Positions 25,518 through 34,542 of a stretch of DNA of 42,406 bases are shown here, one piece after another (within the stretch, counting starts at the first letter, position 1; each line of letters begins with the position of its first letter). This DNA comes from Clostridia bacterium (GTDB taxonomy: Bacteria; Bacillota; Clostridia; Oscillospirales; CAG-272): positions 1 through 42,406 of the forward strand of contig JAFTSB010000051.1 in the NCBI GenBank assembly GCA_017461945.1. Reading direction: 5' to 3'. The translations under genes were made by a program, and so were the position numbers. The notes beneath the pieces were generated by a model. The model saw nothing but the letters and a program-made list of their open reading frames with translations. It did no database searches and was not told the origin of the DNA.

Positions 25518-28500
25518 ATGAATAAAAAACTGCTGATGCGGTTGCTTTGCGCGCTCTTGTCTGTGCTGATGCTGGTGTGCATGATTCCTGCGATCACCGT
25601 GTCCGCCGCCGAGGACTCTGTGCCGGTGCTGGATACCAAGATCGACTACACCTCCGTCGACTATAAGAGTGCAGAGGAAAGACTTGCCGCTATGACCCAG
25701 TATTACAGCGACGACAACTTCTCGCTTTACTGCGACCAGCTCCTCGGCGTTGTGGGTTACCGCAATAACAAAACCGGCGAGATCCTCTTTACCAACCCCT
25801 GGAACATGACCGCAGAGAAGAGCTCTGTGGATAAGACGCGTGCCAAGCTCATGTCCCAGATCACGCTGTCCTATGTAAACAGCAAAAACGAGGCCAAGGA
25901 CCTGACCAGCTACACCGATGCGGTGCTGAAGGGTCAGATCGCCGTTAAGACCATCAAGAACGGTTTGCGCGTTGAATATGTTATCGGCGAGCGCTCCGCA
26001 CGTACTTTGGTCCCTCAGATGATCGAGGCCGGCGCCTTTGAAGAAAAGATTTTGAAGCCTCTGGGTGAAAATGCAGGCTTTAACTCCAGCGAATACAGAA
26101 AGCTGAAGGCCTACTTTAACGAAATGTTCTACGTGACCTACATGGCCGACGGCAGAACCGACTATGCAGAGGCAATCGCTACCGAGTATCCCATTACCAA
26201 GGAAAAGGGAATTGACATTTACGTGTTGCAGTACGATCTGGGCAACAAGGTTCTGCGTGAGTTGGAGTCCTGGATCATGGAATACTGCCCCGAATACACC
26301 TTTGAGGAAATGGATAACGACCACGCCTATGTGGAATTCGAGGAGGAGTCGGTTTCTCCCCCCGTGTTCAAAATGGCTTTGGAGTATACCGTTGATGCTA
26401 ACGGTTTGTCTGTAACACTTCCCGCGAACGGCCTGCGTTATGACGAAACCGCTTACCGTGTCACCGATCTTTCCATTCTGCCTTATATGGGCGCTTGTAA
26501 CTCTACCAATCAGGGCTACTCCTTTATTCCCGATGGTTCCGGTGCGATCTTTGATCTCAGCACCACCATCGTGGACTACAACTACCGTGTATACGGTGAG
26601 GACTACTCCTTGGATTTTAACGTGTCTGACGCACACAACCAGACCATTCGTATGCCTGTGTACGGACAGGTAGAAACCGAAGTCCTGGAGGATGGCACCA
26701 CCGGCGCCAGCCGTGGCTATCTGGCTATCATTGAGTCCGGCGAGTCTTTGGCTTCGCTGCATATCAACCACCAGCCCGCCGTGTCTACCTTCTCCTCCAT
26801 CATTCCTTCTTTCGTAACCCGTCAAGACGATAAGGCAAGCCAGTCCAGCTGGGATGTTTACGCTTGCCGCCGCTATGTAGACGACTACAAGATCCGCTAC
26901 ATTATGCTGTCTGACGATACCAAGGCCGCAGCTGCCGGCCTGACCAGCTACTACGAGTGCAGTTGGATGGGTATGGCTTGCGCTTATCGCGACTATCTCT
27001 CCAAAACCAACGAGGGCTATCAGCGTCTTACCGATGCCGATGTTAAGACTTCCTTGCCTCTGTATCTGGAAACCTTTGGTTGCATGGATTCCATTGAAAA
27101 GGTGATGTCCATGCCCGTTACCGTGTCGGTTCCTCTTACCACCTTCGAGGATGTCGCCGCTATGTACGATTACCTCGCCGGTGAGGGCGTGACCAACGTA
27201 AACTTCAAGCTGACCGGCTTTGCCAACGGTGGTATGTATTCCGAAATGCCCTATAAGCTCAAATGGGAGAAATCCGTGGGCGGCAAGGGTGGCTTTGAGG
27301 ATCTGACCGCTTATGCGGCAGAGAAGGGCTTTAGCCTGTATCCCGATTTTGACTTTGTGTTCACCACCCAAGGCGATGGCGGCAGCAAGGTCAATATGAA
27401 GAAAAACGCTGCACGTACCATTGATAACCGTTACACCTCCAGACGTGTCTACTCTGCTACCAAGCAGTCTCTGGTTAGCTATTACCAGATGGTCATGTCT
27501 CCTGACACCTACAGCCACTTCTATGAGAAGCTGGGTAAGAAGTACGCCAAGTACGAGAATGCAACCGGCATTTCTTTGGAATCCTTCGGTAACGCCTTGA
27601 ACTCTGACTACGATGAGAACAAGACCGTTCTGCGTGAGGAAGCAAAGGAATATGTCATCGAGGCTCTTGCTTATTTCAAGCAGAACTATGACATCATGCT
27701 GGATGGCGGCAATGCCTTTACTTGGGGCTATGCTGACCACATTCTGAACGTTCCGCTGGACTCCAGCCGTTACAACTATGAAAAGAGCGCTGTTCCTTTC
27801 ATGGGCGTGGTTCTTCACGGTTACGTGGAATTCGCTGGTTCTCCCTTGAACATGGAGGGCAACTTGAGCTATGCAATGCTTAAGGCTATGGAAAACGGTG
27901 CCTCCATCTACTTTGTACTGTCCTATGCCAATACCGAGCTGCTGAAGGAGGATGTGCTCCTCTCCCAGAACTATTCGGTACGCTATGACATTTGGCAGAG
28001 CAGACTGGTTGACATCTACGAAGAGATCAACGCTGTTCTGGCTGATGTACAGACCAAGTTGATCATCGACCATAAGTTCCTGGAAGGCAACCGTGTTGCC
28101 GATCAGGATGAGCTGCTGCAGGATATTGCCGATGCTGCCGCCGATAAGGCTGCAGAGATCGAGGCACAGCTCAAGGCCGAGCACGATGCTGCCGTGGCAG
28201 CTATTCGTCAGGCTCGTATCGCAGCTACCACCGCTGCAGCTACCATCGATGCCTACATTGCCAACGATTTCGTTACTAAGCTGCAGGCACAGCGTGTTTC
28301 CAACACCACCGCAATCCAGCCTCTTGCCAACTACTGGAAGCTGCTGCTGGCTACTCCCGAGGGTGAAAGCTTTAACGAGGGCTATGTTACCAGCTTTAAG
28401 CTGAACTACAGATCCACTATTCAAAACTACATTGATAGCATGCGCGCCAACGTAGCCGATGCAGCCACTTTGCTGCAGGCTGCCAAGGATGCACACGCAT

Positions 28501-29177
28501 ACCTGATCTCCGTCGATGCCGATCAGATGCTGATTGATGAAGCCGCTGCCGGCGTTGTCGAAGCACAGACTGCTTACGATACGCTGATGGCACAGTACAA
28601 TGGTAACGGTGCTACCTTCAATGTGGCTGACTTTGCCACGGAGGAGGAGTACATCGCATTCCTTAATGACTACATCCTCGGTTCTGTAACCGACCTGGAT
28701 GGCGACGAGGATGTGGATGCCGACGATAAGGCGCTGTACAATCAGAAGTACGCCGCTTATGACGGCATCGGTGCTGAGGCTTTGTACGATGCTTACATTC
28801 AGTTGATGAAGGCACAGGGCCTGTATGATCTGACCACCGAGACCCCCGACGAGGAGCTTCCCGGCGAGGGTGAGGGTGAGGAGACTCCTGGTGAAGGCGA
28901 AGGCGAAGGCGACGAGACCCCCGGTGAGGGCGAAGGCACTCCCGGTGAGGGTGAAGGCGAAGGCGAGGGCACTCCCGAGGAGGATGCCACCGTTGTTCCC
29001 GATCCTCCCAAGTCCAAGTACGCTATCGACAACGACATCGTGCTGGTGACCTACGGTGAGGAAGGCGCCCCCTACAAGTCCATCATTCTCAACTTCAACG
29101 ACTATGCCGTTCAGACCACCTACAATGGTGTTATCTACACCATCGAGGCCTATGGCTATGTAGTGATCTACTATTAA
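25518..29177 (+). CDS. Very large secreted DUF5696-like protein with inserted coil, EF-hand and PGEGE linker
   Basis: A 1219-residue exported protein: signal peptide MNKKLLMRLLCALLSVLMLV to VSA, no lipobox. Residues about 60-845 match my memory of DUF5696 proteins that accompany sugar permeases in Firmicutes: NPWN near the N-terminus, YSFIPDGSGAIFDL, and a probable TIM-barrel with YPDFDFVF, MLDGGNAFTWGYADHILNVP and LHGYVEFAGSPLN. A glycosidase-like role is plausible but unproven. Residues 847-1054 are Ala/Gln-rich helix, likely coiled coil. DLDGDEDVDADDKAL (1058-1072) is a calcium-loop motif as in dockerins. A Pro-Gly-Glu linker (1112-1157) follows, then about 60 residues of beta strand that look like the natural end of the family domain. 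Confidence 0.65.
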   Translation: MNKKLLMRLLCALLSVLMLVCMIPAITVSAAEDSVPVLDTKIDYTSVDYKSAEERLAAMTQYYSDDNFSLYCDQLLGVVGYRNNKTGEILFTNPWNMTAEKSSVDKTRAKLMSQITLSYVNSKNEAKDLTSYTDAVLKGQIAVKTIKNGLRVEYVIGERSARTLVPQMIEAGAFEEKILKPLGENAGFNSSEYRKLKAYFNEMFYVTYMADGRTDYAEAIATEYPITKEKGIDIYVLQYDLGNKVLRELESWIMEYCPEYTFEEMDNDHAYVEFEEESVSPPVFKMALEYTVDANGLSVTLPANGLRYDETAYRVTDLSILPYMGACNSTNQGYSFIPDGSGAIFDLSTTIVDYNYRVYGEDYSLDFNVSDAHNQTIRMPVYGQVETEVLEDGTTGASRGYLAIIESGESLASLHINHQPAVSTFSSIIPSFVTRQDDKASQSSWDVYACRRYVDDYKIRYIMLSDDTKAAAAGLTSYYECSWMGMACAYRDYLSKTNEGYQRLTDADVKTSLPLYLETFGCMDSIEKVMSMPVTVSVPLTTFEDVAAMYDYLAGEGVTNVNFKLTGFANGGMYSEMPYKLKWEKSVGGKGGFEDLTAYAAEKGFSLYPDFDFVFTTQGDGGSKVNMKKNAARTIDNRYTSRRVYSATKQSLVSYYQMVMSPDTYSHFYEKLGKKYAKYENATGISLESFGNALNSDYDENKTVLREEAKEYVIEALAYFKQNYDIMLDGGNAFTWGYADHILNVPLDSSRYNYEKSAVPFMGVVLHGYVEFAGSPLNMEGNLSYAMLKAMENGASIYFVLSYANTELLKEDVLLSQNYSVRYDIWQSRLVDIYEEINAVLADVQTKLIIDHKFLEGNRVADQDELLQDIADAAADKAAEIEAQLKAEHDAAVAAIRQARIAATTAAATIDAYIANDFVTKLQAQRVSNTTAIQPLANYWKLLLATPEGESFNEGYVTSFKLNYRSTIQNYIDSMRANVADAATLLQAAKDAHAYLISVDADQMLIDEAAAGVVEAQTAYDTLMAQYNGNGATFNVADFATEEEYIAFLNDYILGSVTDLDGDEDVDADDKALYNQKYAAYDGIGAEALYDAYIQLMKAQGLYDLTTETPDEELPGEGEGEETPGEGEGEGDETPGEGEGTPGEGEGEGEGTPEEDATVVPDPPKSKYAIDNDIVLVTYGEEGAPYKSIILNFNDYAVQTTYNGVIYTIEAYGYVVIYY
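28852..28983 (+). repeat. Low-complexity GEGEGE/TPGEGE coding repeat
   Basis: Imperfect six-base units (GGTGAG, GGCGAA and variants) interrupted by ACTCCC or ACCCCC encode PGEGEGE-type linker repeats near the C-terminus of the DUF5696-like protein. Confidence 0.9.
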
Positions 29178-29196
29178 GAAAGGGAGGTAAATACTT

Positions 29197-30168
29197 ATGA
29201 CAAATCAAGTCAGCGGCACCGCCGCAGCGGCTAAGCAGCCCGCAAAGAGAAAAAAGATCGCCTCCCTTGACCGCCGCAAGGCGCGCTCCGGTTGGCTCTT
29301 TGTGCTCCCCTTTGTCATCGGTTTTGTAATGCTTTACATTCCGATTGTTTACGAATCGCTTTCCTACAGCTTCTTTAATGTTGATATTATTGACGGCTCC
29401 GTAGTAAAGACATTTGCCGGTTGGGAGCATTATTCCGACGCACTCTTTGGTGAGACCGATTTCGTGCAGACCCTGGTAACGGGTCTGCAGGAAATGGCCT
29501 TCGACATTCCCGCAATTCTGATCTTTTCCTTGTTCGTTGCCGTGATTCTGAATCAGAAGATGATCGGCCGTGCCGCATTCCGTGCTATCTTCTTCCTGCC
29601 TGTTGTGGTTTCTACCGGTTTGATGGAATCCATTATGACCGTGTCCTATGCCGAGGGTGGTGAGGGCATGGAGCTGGGCGGTGCAGAGACCGCTACGGAT
29701 AAGGTTGCCTCCGCTCTTGCTCTTGAGGAGCTTTTGATGAGCGTGTTTGAGGGCCTTGGATTTGGTGTTGGTCTGGTAACCTACATTGTGGAGGCTGTTG
29801 GTAGCATCTCTACCATCATCAACCGTTCCGGTGTGCAGATCCTGATCTTCCTGGCCTCCCTTCAGTCCATCTCTCCCGCTATTTACGAGTCTTGTCAGAT
29901 CGACGGTGCAACCTCTTGGGAAACCTTCTGGAAGATTACGTTCCCCATGGTCAGCCCTATGATTCTGGTAAACGGCGTGTACACCATCATCGACAGCTTT
30001 ACAACCGATTCCAACTCGGTTATGAAGGTTATTGATGACACGTATGCTTCCGGTAAAATGGAGGTCAGTGCAGCCATGGGTTGGATGTACTTCCTCGTTG
30101 TTTTGCTGATCGTCGGTATTATCGCGGCCGTCTTCTCGGCTTACGTGTTCTACCAGCGTAGAGACTAA
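29197..30168 (+). CDS. ABC sugar permease, MalF type (pair 2)
   Basis: A 323-residue membrane permease with a basic cytoplasmic N-terminus, first helix SGWLFVLPFVIGFVMLYIPI, and the EAA loop YESCQIDGATSWETFWKITF followed by PMVSP. A polar stretch of about 40 residues (AEGGEGMELGGAETATDKVA onward) lies in an extracellular loop after the third helix. It follows the DUF5696-like gene by 19 bases with AAAGGGAGG. This is a second complete importer half inside the same operon; no separate binding protein accompanies it. Confidence 0.92.
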   Translation: MTNQVSGTAAAAKQPAKRKKIASLDRRKARSGWLFVLPFVIGFVMLYIPIVYESLSYSFFNVDIIDGSVVKTFAGWEHYSDALFGETDFVQTLVTGLQEMAFDIPAILIFSLFVAVILNQKMIGRAAFRAIFFLPVVVSTGLMESIMTVSYAEGGEGMELGGAETATDKVASALALEELLMSVFEGLGFGVGLVTYIVEAVGSISTIINRSGVQILIFLASLQSISPAIYESCQIDGATSWETFWKITFPMVSPMILVNGVYTIIDSFTTDSNSVMKVIDDTYASGKMEVSAAMGWMYFLVVLLIVGIIAAVFSAYVFYQRRD

Positions 30169-30185
30169 GAAAGGAGGGGAATAGT

Positions 30186-31295
30186 ATGACTCAAAATATG
30201 GAAAACAAGCCTCAAGTCAAGCGCGAGACCAAAAACAAGATCCGCGTTGATTTCGAGCGCACCAGCTTGAAAGAGCGTTTGAAGGCCAAATACGGTTCCG
30301 CCTACTTCTTTAAGAACACGCTGTGGTACATTTTCCGCCTGCTGTTGCTTATTGGTATCGCCTTTGTGGTTCTGCAGCCCTTCTACACCATGTTGATCAA
30401 CTCCTTCATGGCTCCTGAAGATTTTGTGGACGCAACCGTTGTTAAGGTGCCCAAGCACCTCTCCATGGGCATTTATAAGGCGATTATTACGGATCTTGGT
30501 TACTTTAAGATCTTTTTCTCCACCCTGGGCTTGTCTCTGCTGACCGCACTGCTGCAGACCTTTACTGCCTGCCTTGTTGGTTACGGTCTTGCCAAGTTCA
30601 AGTTCCGTGGTAACAAGATCGTGTTCTTTGCTGTGATTCTGACCCTGGTCATTCCTCACGGTACGCTGCAGTCCGCTATTTATCACCGCTTCTGCTACTT
30701 TGACTTCTTCGGTATTCTGAAGTTCTTGTCCGGTGGCACTCATACCGGTATTGAATGGCTGGACGGCATCCTTTCCAAGATTCACATCTTGAACCTGCCC
30801 AACGGTATCAATATGCTCAACACCATTATGCCTTTGGTTGTTCTTTCCATCTTTGGCTTGGCCTTTAAGAATGGTCTGTACATCTTCTTGCTCAGACAGT
30901 TCTTCCGCGGTGTGCCTGACGAGTTGGAAGAATCCGCATATTTGGACGGTGCCAATACCTTCCGTACGTTTATCCAGGTGATTTTGCCCTTGTCGGTGCC
31001 TATGATGATCACTGTGTTCCTGTTCGCATTCTGCTGGCAGTGGACCGACGACTTCTATATCCGACTGTTCTTCATCTCCCCGGATAAGCCTCCGCTGATG
31101 ACCTACATTACCAAGACCATTCCGTTCCCGTCTCTGCAGGCGACCTACACGCAGGTCACTCACTCCAGCGGCTCTTACTCTCAGGCGATGCGTTTTGGTT
31201 GTGGCATGATGGCATGCACGCCCTTGATTATTTTGTACCTGTTCTGCCAGAGACATCTGGTGCAGGGTATCGAGCGTTCCGGTATCATCGGATAA
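30186..31295 (+). CDS. ABC sugar permease, MalG type (pair 2)
   Basis: A 369-residue partner permease. It has a long charged N-terminal tail (about 1-40), the helix LLLLIGIAFVVLQPFYTMLI, and the EAA loop LEESAYLDGANTFRTFIQVI followed by LPLSVP. An extracellular loop near 180-200 is longer than usual (LSGGTHTGIEWLDGILSKIH). MalG-type subunits are usually near 280 residues, so this one is enlarged in the tail and loop. It is the last gene of the operon. Confidence 0.92.
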   Translation: MTQNMENKPQVKRETKNKIRVDFERTSLKERLKAKYGSAYFFKNTLWYIFRLLLLIGIAFVVLQPFYTMLINSFMAPEDFVDATVVKVPKHLSMGIYKAIITDLGYFKIFFSTLGLSLLTALLQTFTACLVGYGLAKFKFRGNKIVFFAVILTLVIPHGTLQSAIYHRFCYFDFFGILKFLSGGTHTGIEWLDGILSKIHILNLPNGINMLNTIMPLVVLSIFGLAFKNGLYIFLLRQFFRGVPDELEESAYLDGANTFRTFIQVILPLSVPMMITVFLFAFCWQWTDDFYIRLFFISPDKPPLMTYITKTIPFPSLQATYTQVTHSSGSYSQAMRFGCGMMACTPLIILYLFCQRHLVQGIERSGIIG

Positions 31296-31429
31296 TTGCT
31301 CACCCGATAAGCGTCGCAATACCGCGTTGCGCCGCGTCTCCTCCCCTCGGCGTAGGAAACTACGCCGTCGGGGCAATCGCCTTGGTGCGCCTTGCCTTGC
31401 TCGCTTCTCGGGCGAGCAGGGGAGAAAAC
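31296..31429. other. GC-rich hairpin region after the ABC operon
   Basis: No gene. Contains CGGCGTAG/CTACGCCG closed by a GAAA tetraloop (31348-31367) and GCTCGC/GCGAGC (31399-31417). It could be an extended 3' structure of the operon mRNA that protects it or a remnant of a repeat. Confidence 0.4.
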
Positions 31430-31470
31430 AAACAGGCCACGCCCACATGGGCGTGGCCTGTTTTACATAT
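31430..31470. terminator. Bidirectional terminator, ABC operon and cysteine desulfurase gene
   Basis: A 16-base perfect stem (31430-31445 with 31448-31463) around a tiny loop, A-rich before and T-rich after. It touches the stop codon of the convergent gene. Confidence 0.88.
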
Positions 31471-32584
31471 TTTTTAACACGCGCCAAAGCGCATCAATGT
31501 CCGCCAAAGTGTTATAGCGTCCAAAGCTGATGCGCACAGCGCCACCTTCGGGCGTACCGAGGGCGCGGTGTGCCATGGGAGCACAATGGAGGCCGCTTCG
31601 CACGCAAATACCGCAGGAGGACAGATAACGTCCCAGCTCTGTTGACAATACGTTGGGGGCATTAAACAACAGGACCGCACCTTCATACTCCGGGGCGTAG
31701 ATCTGCATCCCCAACGAGGAAAGACGCTCTCTTGCTGCCAAAAACAGGCTGCGCTCCCGCGCGGCAATCTGCTCCATCATGCCGTTTCGCAAGGAACGAA
31801 CGCCTTCCAACAGACCGACAATGGCAGGTGTCGGTAATGTTCCTGCTTCAAAACGCTCCGGCGGATCTGCCGGCATCTCGGTTGATAGCGAATCCACGCC
31901 GCTGCCACCCTCTAGTAATGGGTCAAGAGAAATGCGCTCTCCCAGCGCCAATACACCGCAGCCTTGGACGCCGTAAAGGGATTTGTGGGCAGGAATGGCC
32001 AGGGCATCCATGTGCATTTTTTTCATGTGGATGGGATAGACCCCTGCCGATTGTGCGCCGTCAACAATAAAGAAAATGCCTTTTTCGTGGCAAAGGGAAC
32101 CAATGCTTGCGATCGGTAATACGGCCGAGCAAACATTAGAAGCATGGGTGCAGATCACGACCTTGGTAGCAGGCTTAAAGCGCTCGGCTATGCCTGCAAT
32201 GATCTGCTCGCAAGTCAATCCCAGTACGGGAAACACATCAACGGTGACGGATTTTTCGGCCATCATACGGTGCAAAGGGCGCCTTACAGCGTTGTGCTCC
32301 AGCTCGGAGATCAACACGTGATCCCCATCCTTTAAAAGCCCCTTAATGGCAAAATTCAGCGCGTGAGTGGTGTTCAGCGTAAACAGGATGCGTTCTGGGG
32401 CAGAAAGCCCCAAAAAGGCGGCAAGCTCCTCACGGCAACTGTAGATCTGCTCTGCGGCAGCCAAAGCCATAGCGTGAGAGCCTCGCCCAGGGTTGCCGCA
32501 GTATTCTTGCATACAGCGCAGGACCTCGCTATATACGCGCCCGGGCTTTGGAAATGAGGTGGCGGCATTGTCCAGATAGATCAC
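31463..32584 (-). CDS. Cysteine desulfurase-like class V aminotransferase
   Basis: PLP enzyme of 373 residues expected to take sulfur (or selenium) from cysteine (or selenocysteine). It starts MIYLDNAATSFPKP, has the PLP region THASNVCSAV and VDGAQSAGVYPI, the Schiff-base Lys in AHKSLYG, and the active Cys in CVRSGLHCAPMAHRALGT. It looks like the stand-alone Gram-positive type rather than IscS or SufS with scaffold partners; no scaffold is nearby. ATGA overlap with the upstream DUF3343 gene means the two are translated together, and DUF3343 proteins are thought to be sulfur/selenium carriers, so a donor-carrier pair is inferred. Confidence 0.88.
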   Translation of the reverse strand: MIYLDNAATSFPKPGRVYSEVLRCMQEYCGNPGRGSHAMALAAAEQIYSCREELAAFLGLSAPERILFTLNTTHALNFAIKGLLKDGDHVLISELEHNAVRRPLHRMMAEKSVTVDVFPVLGLTCEQIIAGIAERFKPATKVVICTHASNVCSAVLPIASIGSLCHEKGIFFIVDGAQSAGVYPIHMKKMHMDALAIPAHKSLYGVQGCGVLALGERISLDPLLEGGSGVDSLSTEMPADPPERFEAGTLPTPAIVGLLEGVRSLRNGMMEQIAARERSLFLAARERLSSLGMQIYAPEYEGAVLLFNAPNVLSTELGRYLSSCGICVRSGLHCAPMAHRALGTPEGGAVRISFGRYNTLADIDALWRVLKNM

Positions 32585-32835
32585 GGTAGTGATCCGTCCC
32601 GGTGAAGATATTGCGATACCGGGATGCGCGCCTCGCGCAGAGCTCCCCGAATCGCTTTTTCAAGGCCGGGAGCAAAAATAACGCCATATGCACACCCCCG
32701 CTTTGTGGCAGAGGGCTCAAGAGAAACGATCTCGCAGGCGATTCCTTTTGCCTCCAATGCGCGCTTTGCCTTGATCGCTCCTGTCATCGAGCCAATGGCC
32801 GCCACAACCATCTCTCCCCTTGGATTTTCGCGCAT
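32581..32835 (-). CDS. DUF3343 protein, putative Se/S carrier
   Basis: An 84-residue protein, MRENPRGEMVVAAIGSMTGA followed by KRALEAKGIACEIVSLEPSA, KRGCAYGVIFAPG and the C-terminal ALREARIPVSQYL. Size and the conserved Cys in RGCAYG fit DUF3343, a family often found with selenium or cysteine-desulfurase genes. The start at 32835 has AAGGAGGTG at the right distance. It comes first in a two-gene operon with the cysteine desulfurase, with which it overlaps by four bases. Confidence 0.8.
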   Translation of the reverse strand: MRENPRGEMVVAAIGSMTGAIKAKRALEAKGIACEIVSLEPSATKRGCAYGVIFAPGLEKAIRGALREARIPVSQYLHRDGSLP

Positions 32836-32935
32836 ACGCACACCTCCTTTCGTTGTCAGTATATGTCGAAAAGAAGGTTGTGTTTCGAAATGTATGGCCA
32901 AAGCGTAAACTTCAACGAAAGAGGAGGGGGAAACC

Positions 32936-32964
32936 TTGACAAACACATTTTTCTTAGGTAAAAT
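32936..32964 (+). promoter_or_regulatory. Promoter of the DUF1538/P-II operon
   Basis: TTGACA (32936-32941), 17-base spacer, TAAAAT (32959-32964), followed by a ribosome site GAAAGGAG before 33008. Confidence 0.8.
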
Positions 32965-33007
32965 AAATAATGTATGCCCATACTGATGTTAGGAAAGGAG
33001 TGAAAGC

Positions 33008-34534
33008 ATGGTCAAAATTTTGTTGGTAAAAATGCGTGAGGCGTTGGTGTCGGTCCTACCGGTCACCGCCATTGTGTTTTTGCTGAATCTGACCCCGTGG
33101 GTCAACTTTTCCACGACTGAGACTGTGACCTTCTTACTTTCCTCCATTTTTTTGGTGCTTGGCATTGGTTTGTTTAACCTGGGTGCTGATATTGCAATGA
33201 CGCCTATGGGCGTTCACGTGGGCTCCGGCCTTTCCAAATCGGGTCGAATTGCCGTGCTACTGTCGGTTTGCTTTGGTCTTGGTGTGCTGATTACCGTGGC
33301 CGAGCCCGATCTCTCCGTGTTGGCTGCGCAGGTTTCGGATGTGATCCATCCCACCCAGCTGATTCTATTTGTGGGTGTGGGCGTGGGACTCTTTTTGCTG
33401 TTGGCAGTTTTAAAGATCGTTGCAAAGGTCTCACTCTCCCGTATGCTTTTGTTCTTCTATATGATGCTTTTCGCCTTGGCCGCCTTGCTTGCGGTGCAGG
33501 GAAAGGCAGAGCTTCTCCCGGTTTCCTTTGATTCGGGCGGTGTCACCACCGGTCCCATTACCGTTCCCTTTATCATGGCACTTGGCACCGGTATCGCAAC
33601 CACGCTGGGTGGTAAGGATGCAGGGGAAAACAGCTTTGGTCTGGTGGCGCTTTGTTCGGTTGGCCCCATTTTGGCCGTGATGATGCTGGGCGCGTTTTCG
33701 GGCGGAGAGTTAAGTGCTTATGCCGTGCCGGATTATGCTGTTGAAAACCATCTTGGTGAGCAATTTGTACATACGGTTGTGGATATTATTGGCGAGGTTG
33801 CCTTGGCGCTTGGCTTAATCGTGGCGTTTTTCTTTGTGCTGCAATGGATCTGCCTGCGCCTGCCGCGTCGTAAGCTGCTGCGTATGGCAGTGGGTATTGT
33901 TTACACCTTCTTTGGCCTTGTCATCTTCTTGTCTGCCGTGACGATCGGCTTTATGCCCATTGGCTTTAAGCTGGGGCAACAAATGGCTGCCGTACATCCG
34001 GGTGTTTTGGTCGGCTTCGGATTTATACTGGGCCTTGTGGTGGTTTTGGCCGAGCCTGCCGTTCACGTGCTGAACAAGCAAGTGGAGGAGATCACCAGCG
34101 GCACCGTCAGCAAGCGTGCCATGATGCTGGCGCTGTCCATTGGCGTGGGCGTTTCCATCGGCCTTTCTATGATCCGTATTATCTTCGATTTCAGTATTCT
34201 GTATTATCTCATTCCCGGCTATTTGGTGTCGCTGGGTCTTTCCTTTTTCGTGCCCCGCATTTATACGGCGATCGCCTTTGATTCGGGCGGTGTTGCCAGC
34301 GGCCCTTTGACCTCGGGCTTTATTCTCCCCCTTGCCGTGGGTGCTTGTGCGGCCATTCAGCCCGACCGTATTCTGTCAGATGCTTTTGGTATTGTGGCTA
34401 TGGTTGCTATGACTCCTCTGATTACCATTCAGATTATGGGCTTCAGAGCGATCGTGGCACGTAAGGTGCGCGACAATATTATGATGAAAAATATTTTGGG
34501 TGCGGACGATGAGCAGATCATCGACTTTATGTGA
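33008..34534 (+). CDS. DUF1538 polytopic membrane protein
   Basis: A 508-residue membrane protein with about 12 or more helices. It contains two related halves, each with a FDSGGVxxGPxT motif: FDSGGVTTGPITVPFIMALG (about 177-196) and FDSGGVASGPLTSGFILPLA (about 423-442). This matches my memory of DUF1538, predicted transporters of unknown substrate. The next two genes are P-II-like, so activity may be controlled by nucleotide-binding regulators, as AmtB is by GlnK. The three genes are packed with gaps of 8 and 1 bases. Confidence 0.8.
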   Translation: MVKILLVKMREALVSVLPVTAIVFLLNLTPWVNFSTTETVTFLLSSIFLVLGIGLFNLGADIAMTPMGVHVGSGLSKSGRIAVLLSVCFGLGVLITVAEPDLSVLAAQVSDVIHPTQLILFVGVGVGLFLLLAVLKIVAKVSLSRMLLFFYMMLFALAALLAVQGKAELLPVSFDSGGVTTGPITVPFIMALGTGIATTLGGKDAGENSFGLVALCSVGPILAVMMLGAFSGGELSAYAVPDYAVENHLGEQFVHTVVDIIGEVALALGLIVAFFFVLQWICLRLPRRKLLRMAVGIVYTFFGLVIFLSAVTIGFMPIGFKLGQQMAAVHPGVLVGFGFILGLVVVLAEPAVHVLNKQVEEITSGTVSKRAMMLALSIGVGVSIGLSMIRIIFDFSILYYLIPGYLVSLGLSFFVPRIYTAIAFDSGGVASGPLTSGFILPLAVGACAAIQPDRILSDAFGIVAMVAMTPLITIQIMGFRAIVARKVRDNIMMKNILGADDEQIIDFM

Positions 34535-34542
34535 GGTGTGCC

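Noticed and set aside
23309-25639. A 776-codon open frame on the minus strand
   Set aside because: Antisense to the NHL/YIP1-like gene; same reason as the other mirrored frames.
25482-28496. A 1004-codon open frame on the minus strand
   Set aside because: Antisense to the DUF5696-like gene; no signal, motif or ribosome site; explained by strong codon bias of the real gene.
28852-28983. Possible CRISPR-like repeat
   Set aside because: The repeat is a short in-frame Gly-Glu coding pattern without spacers.
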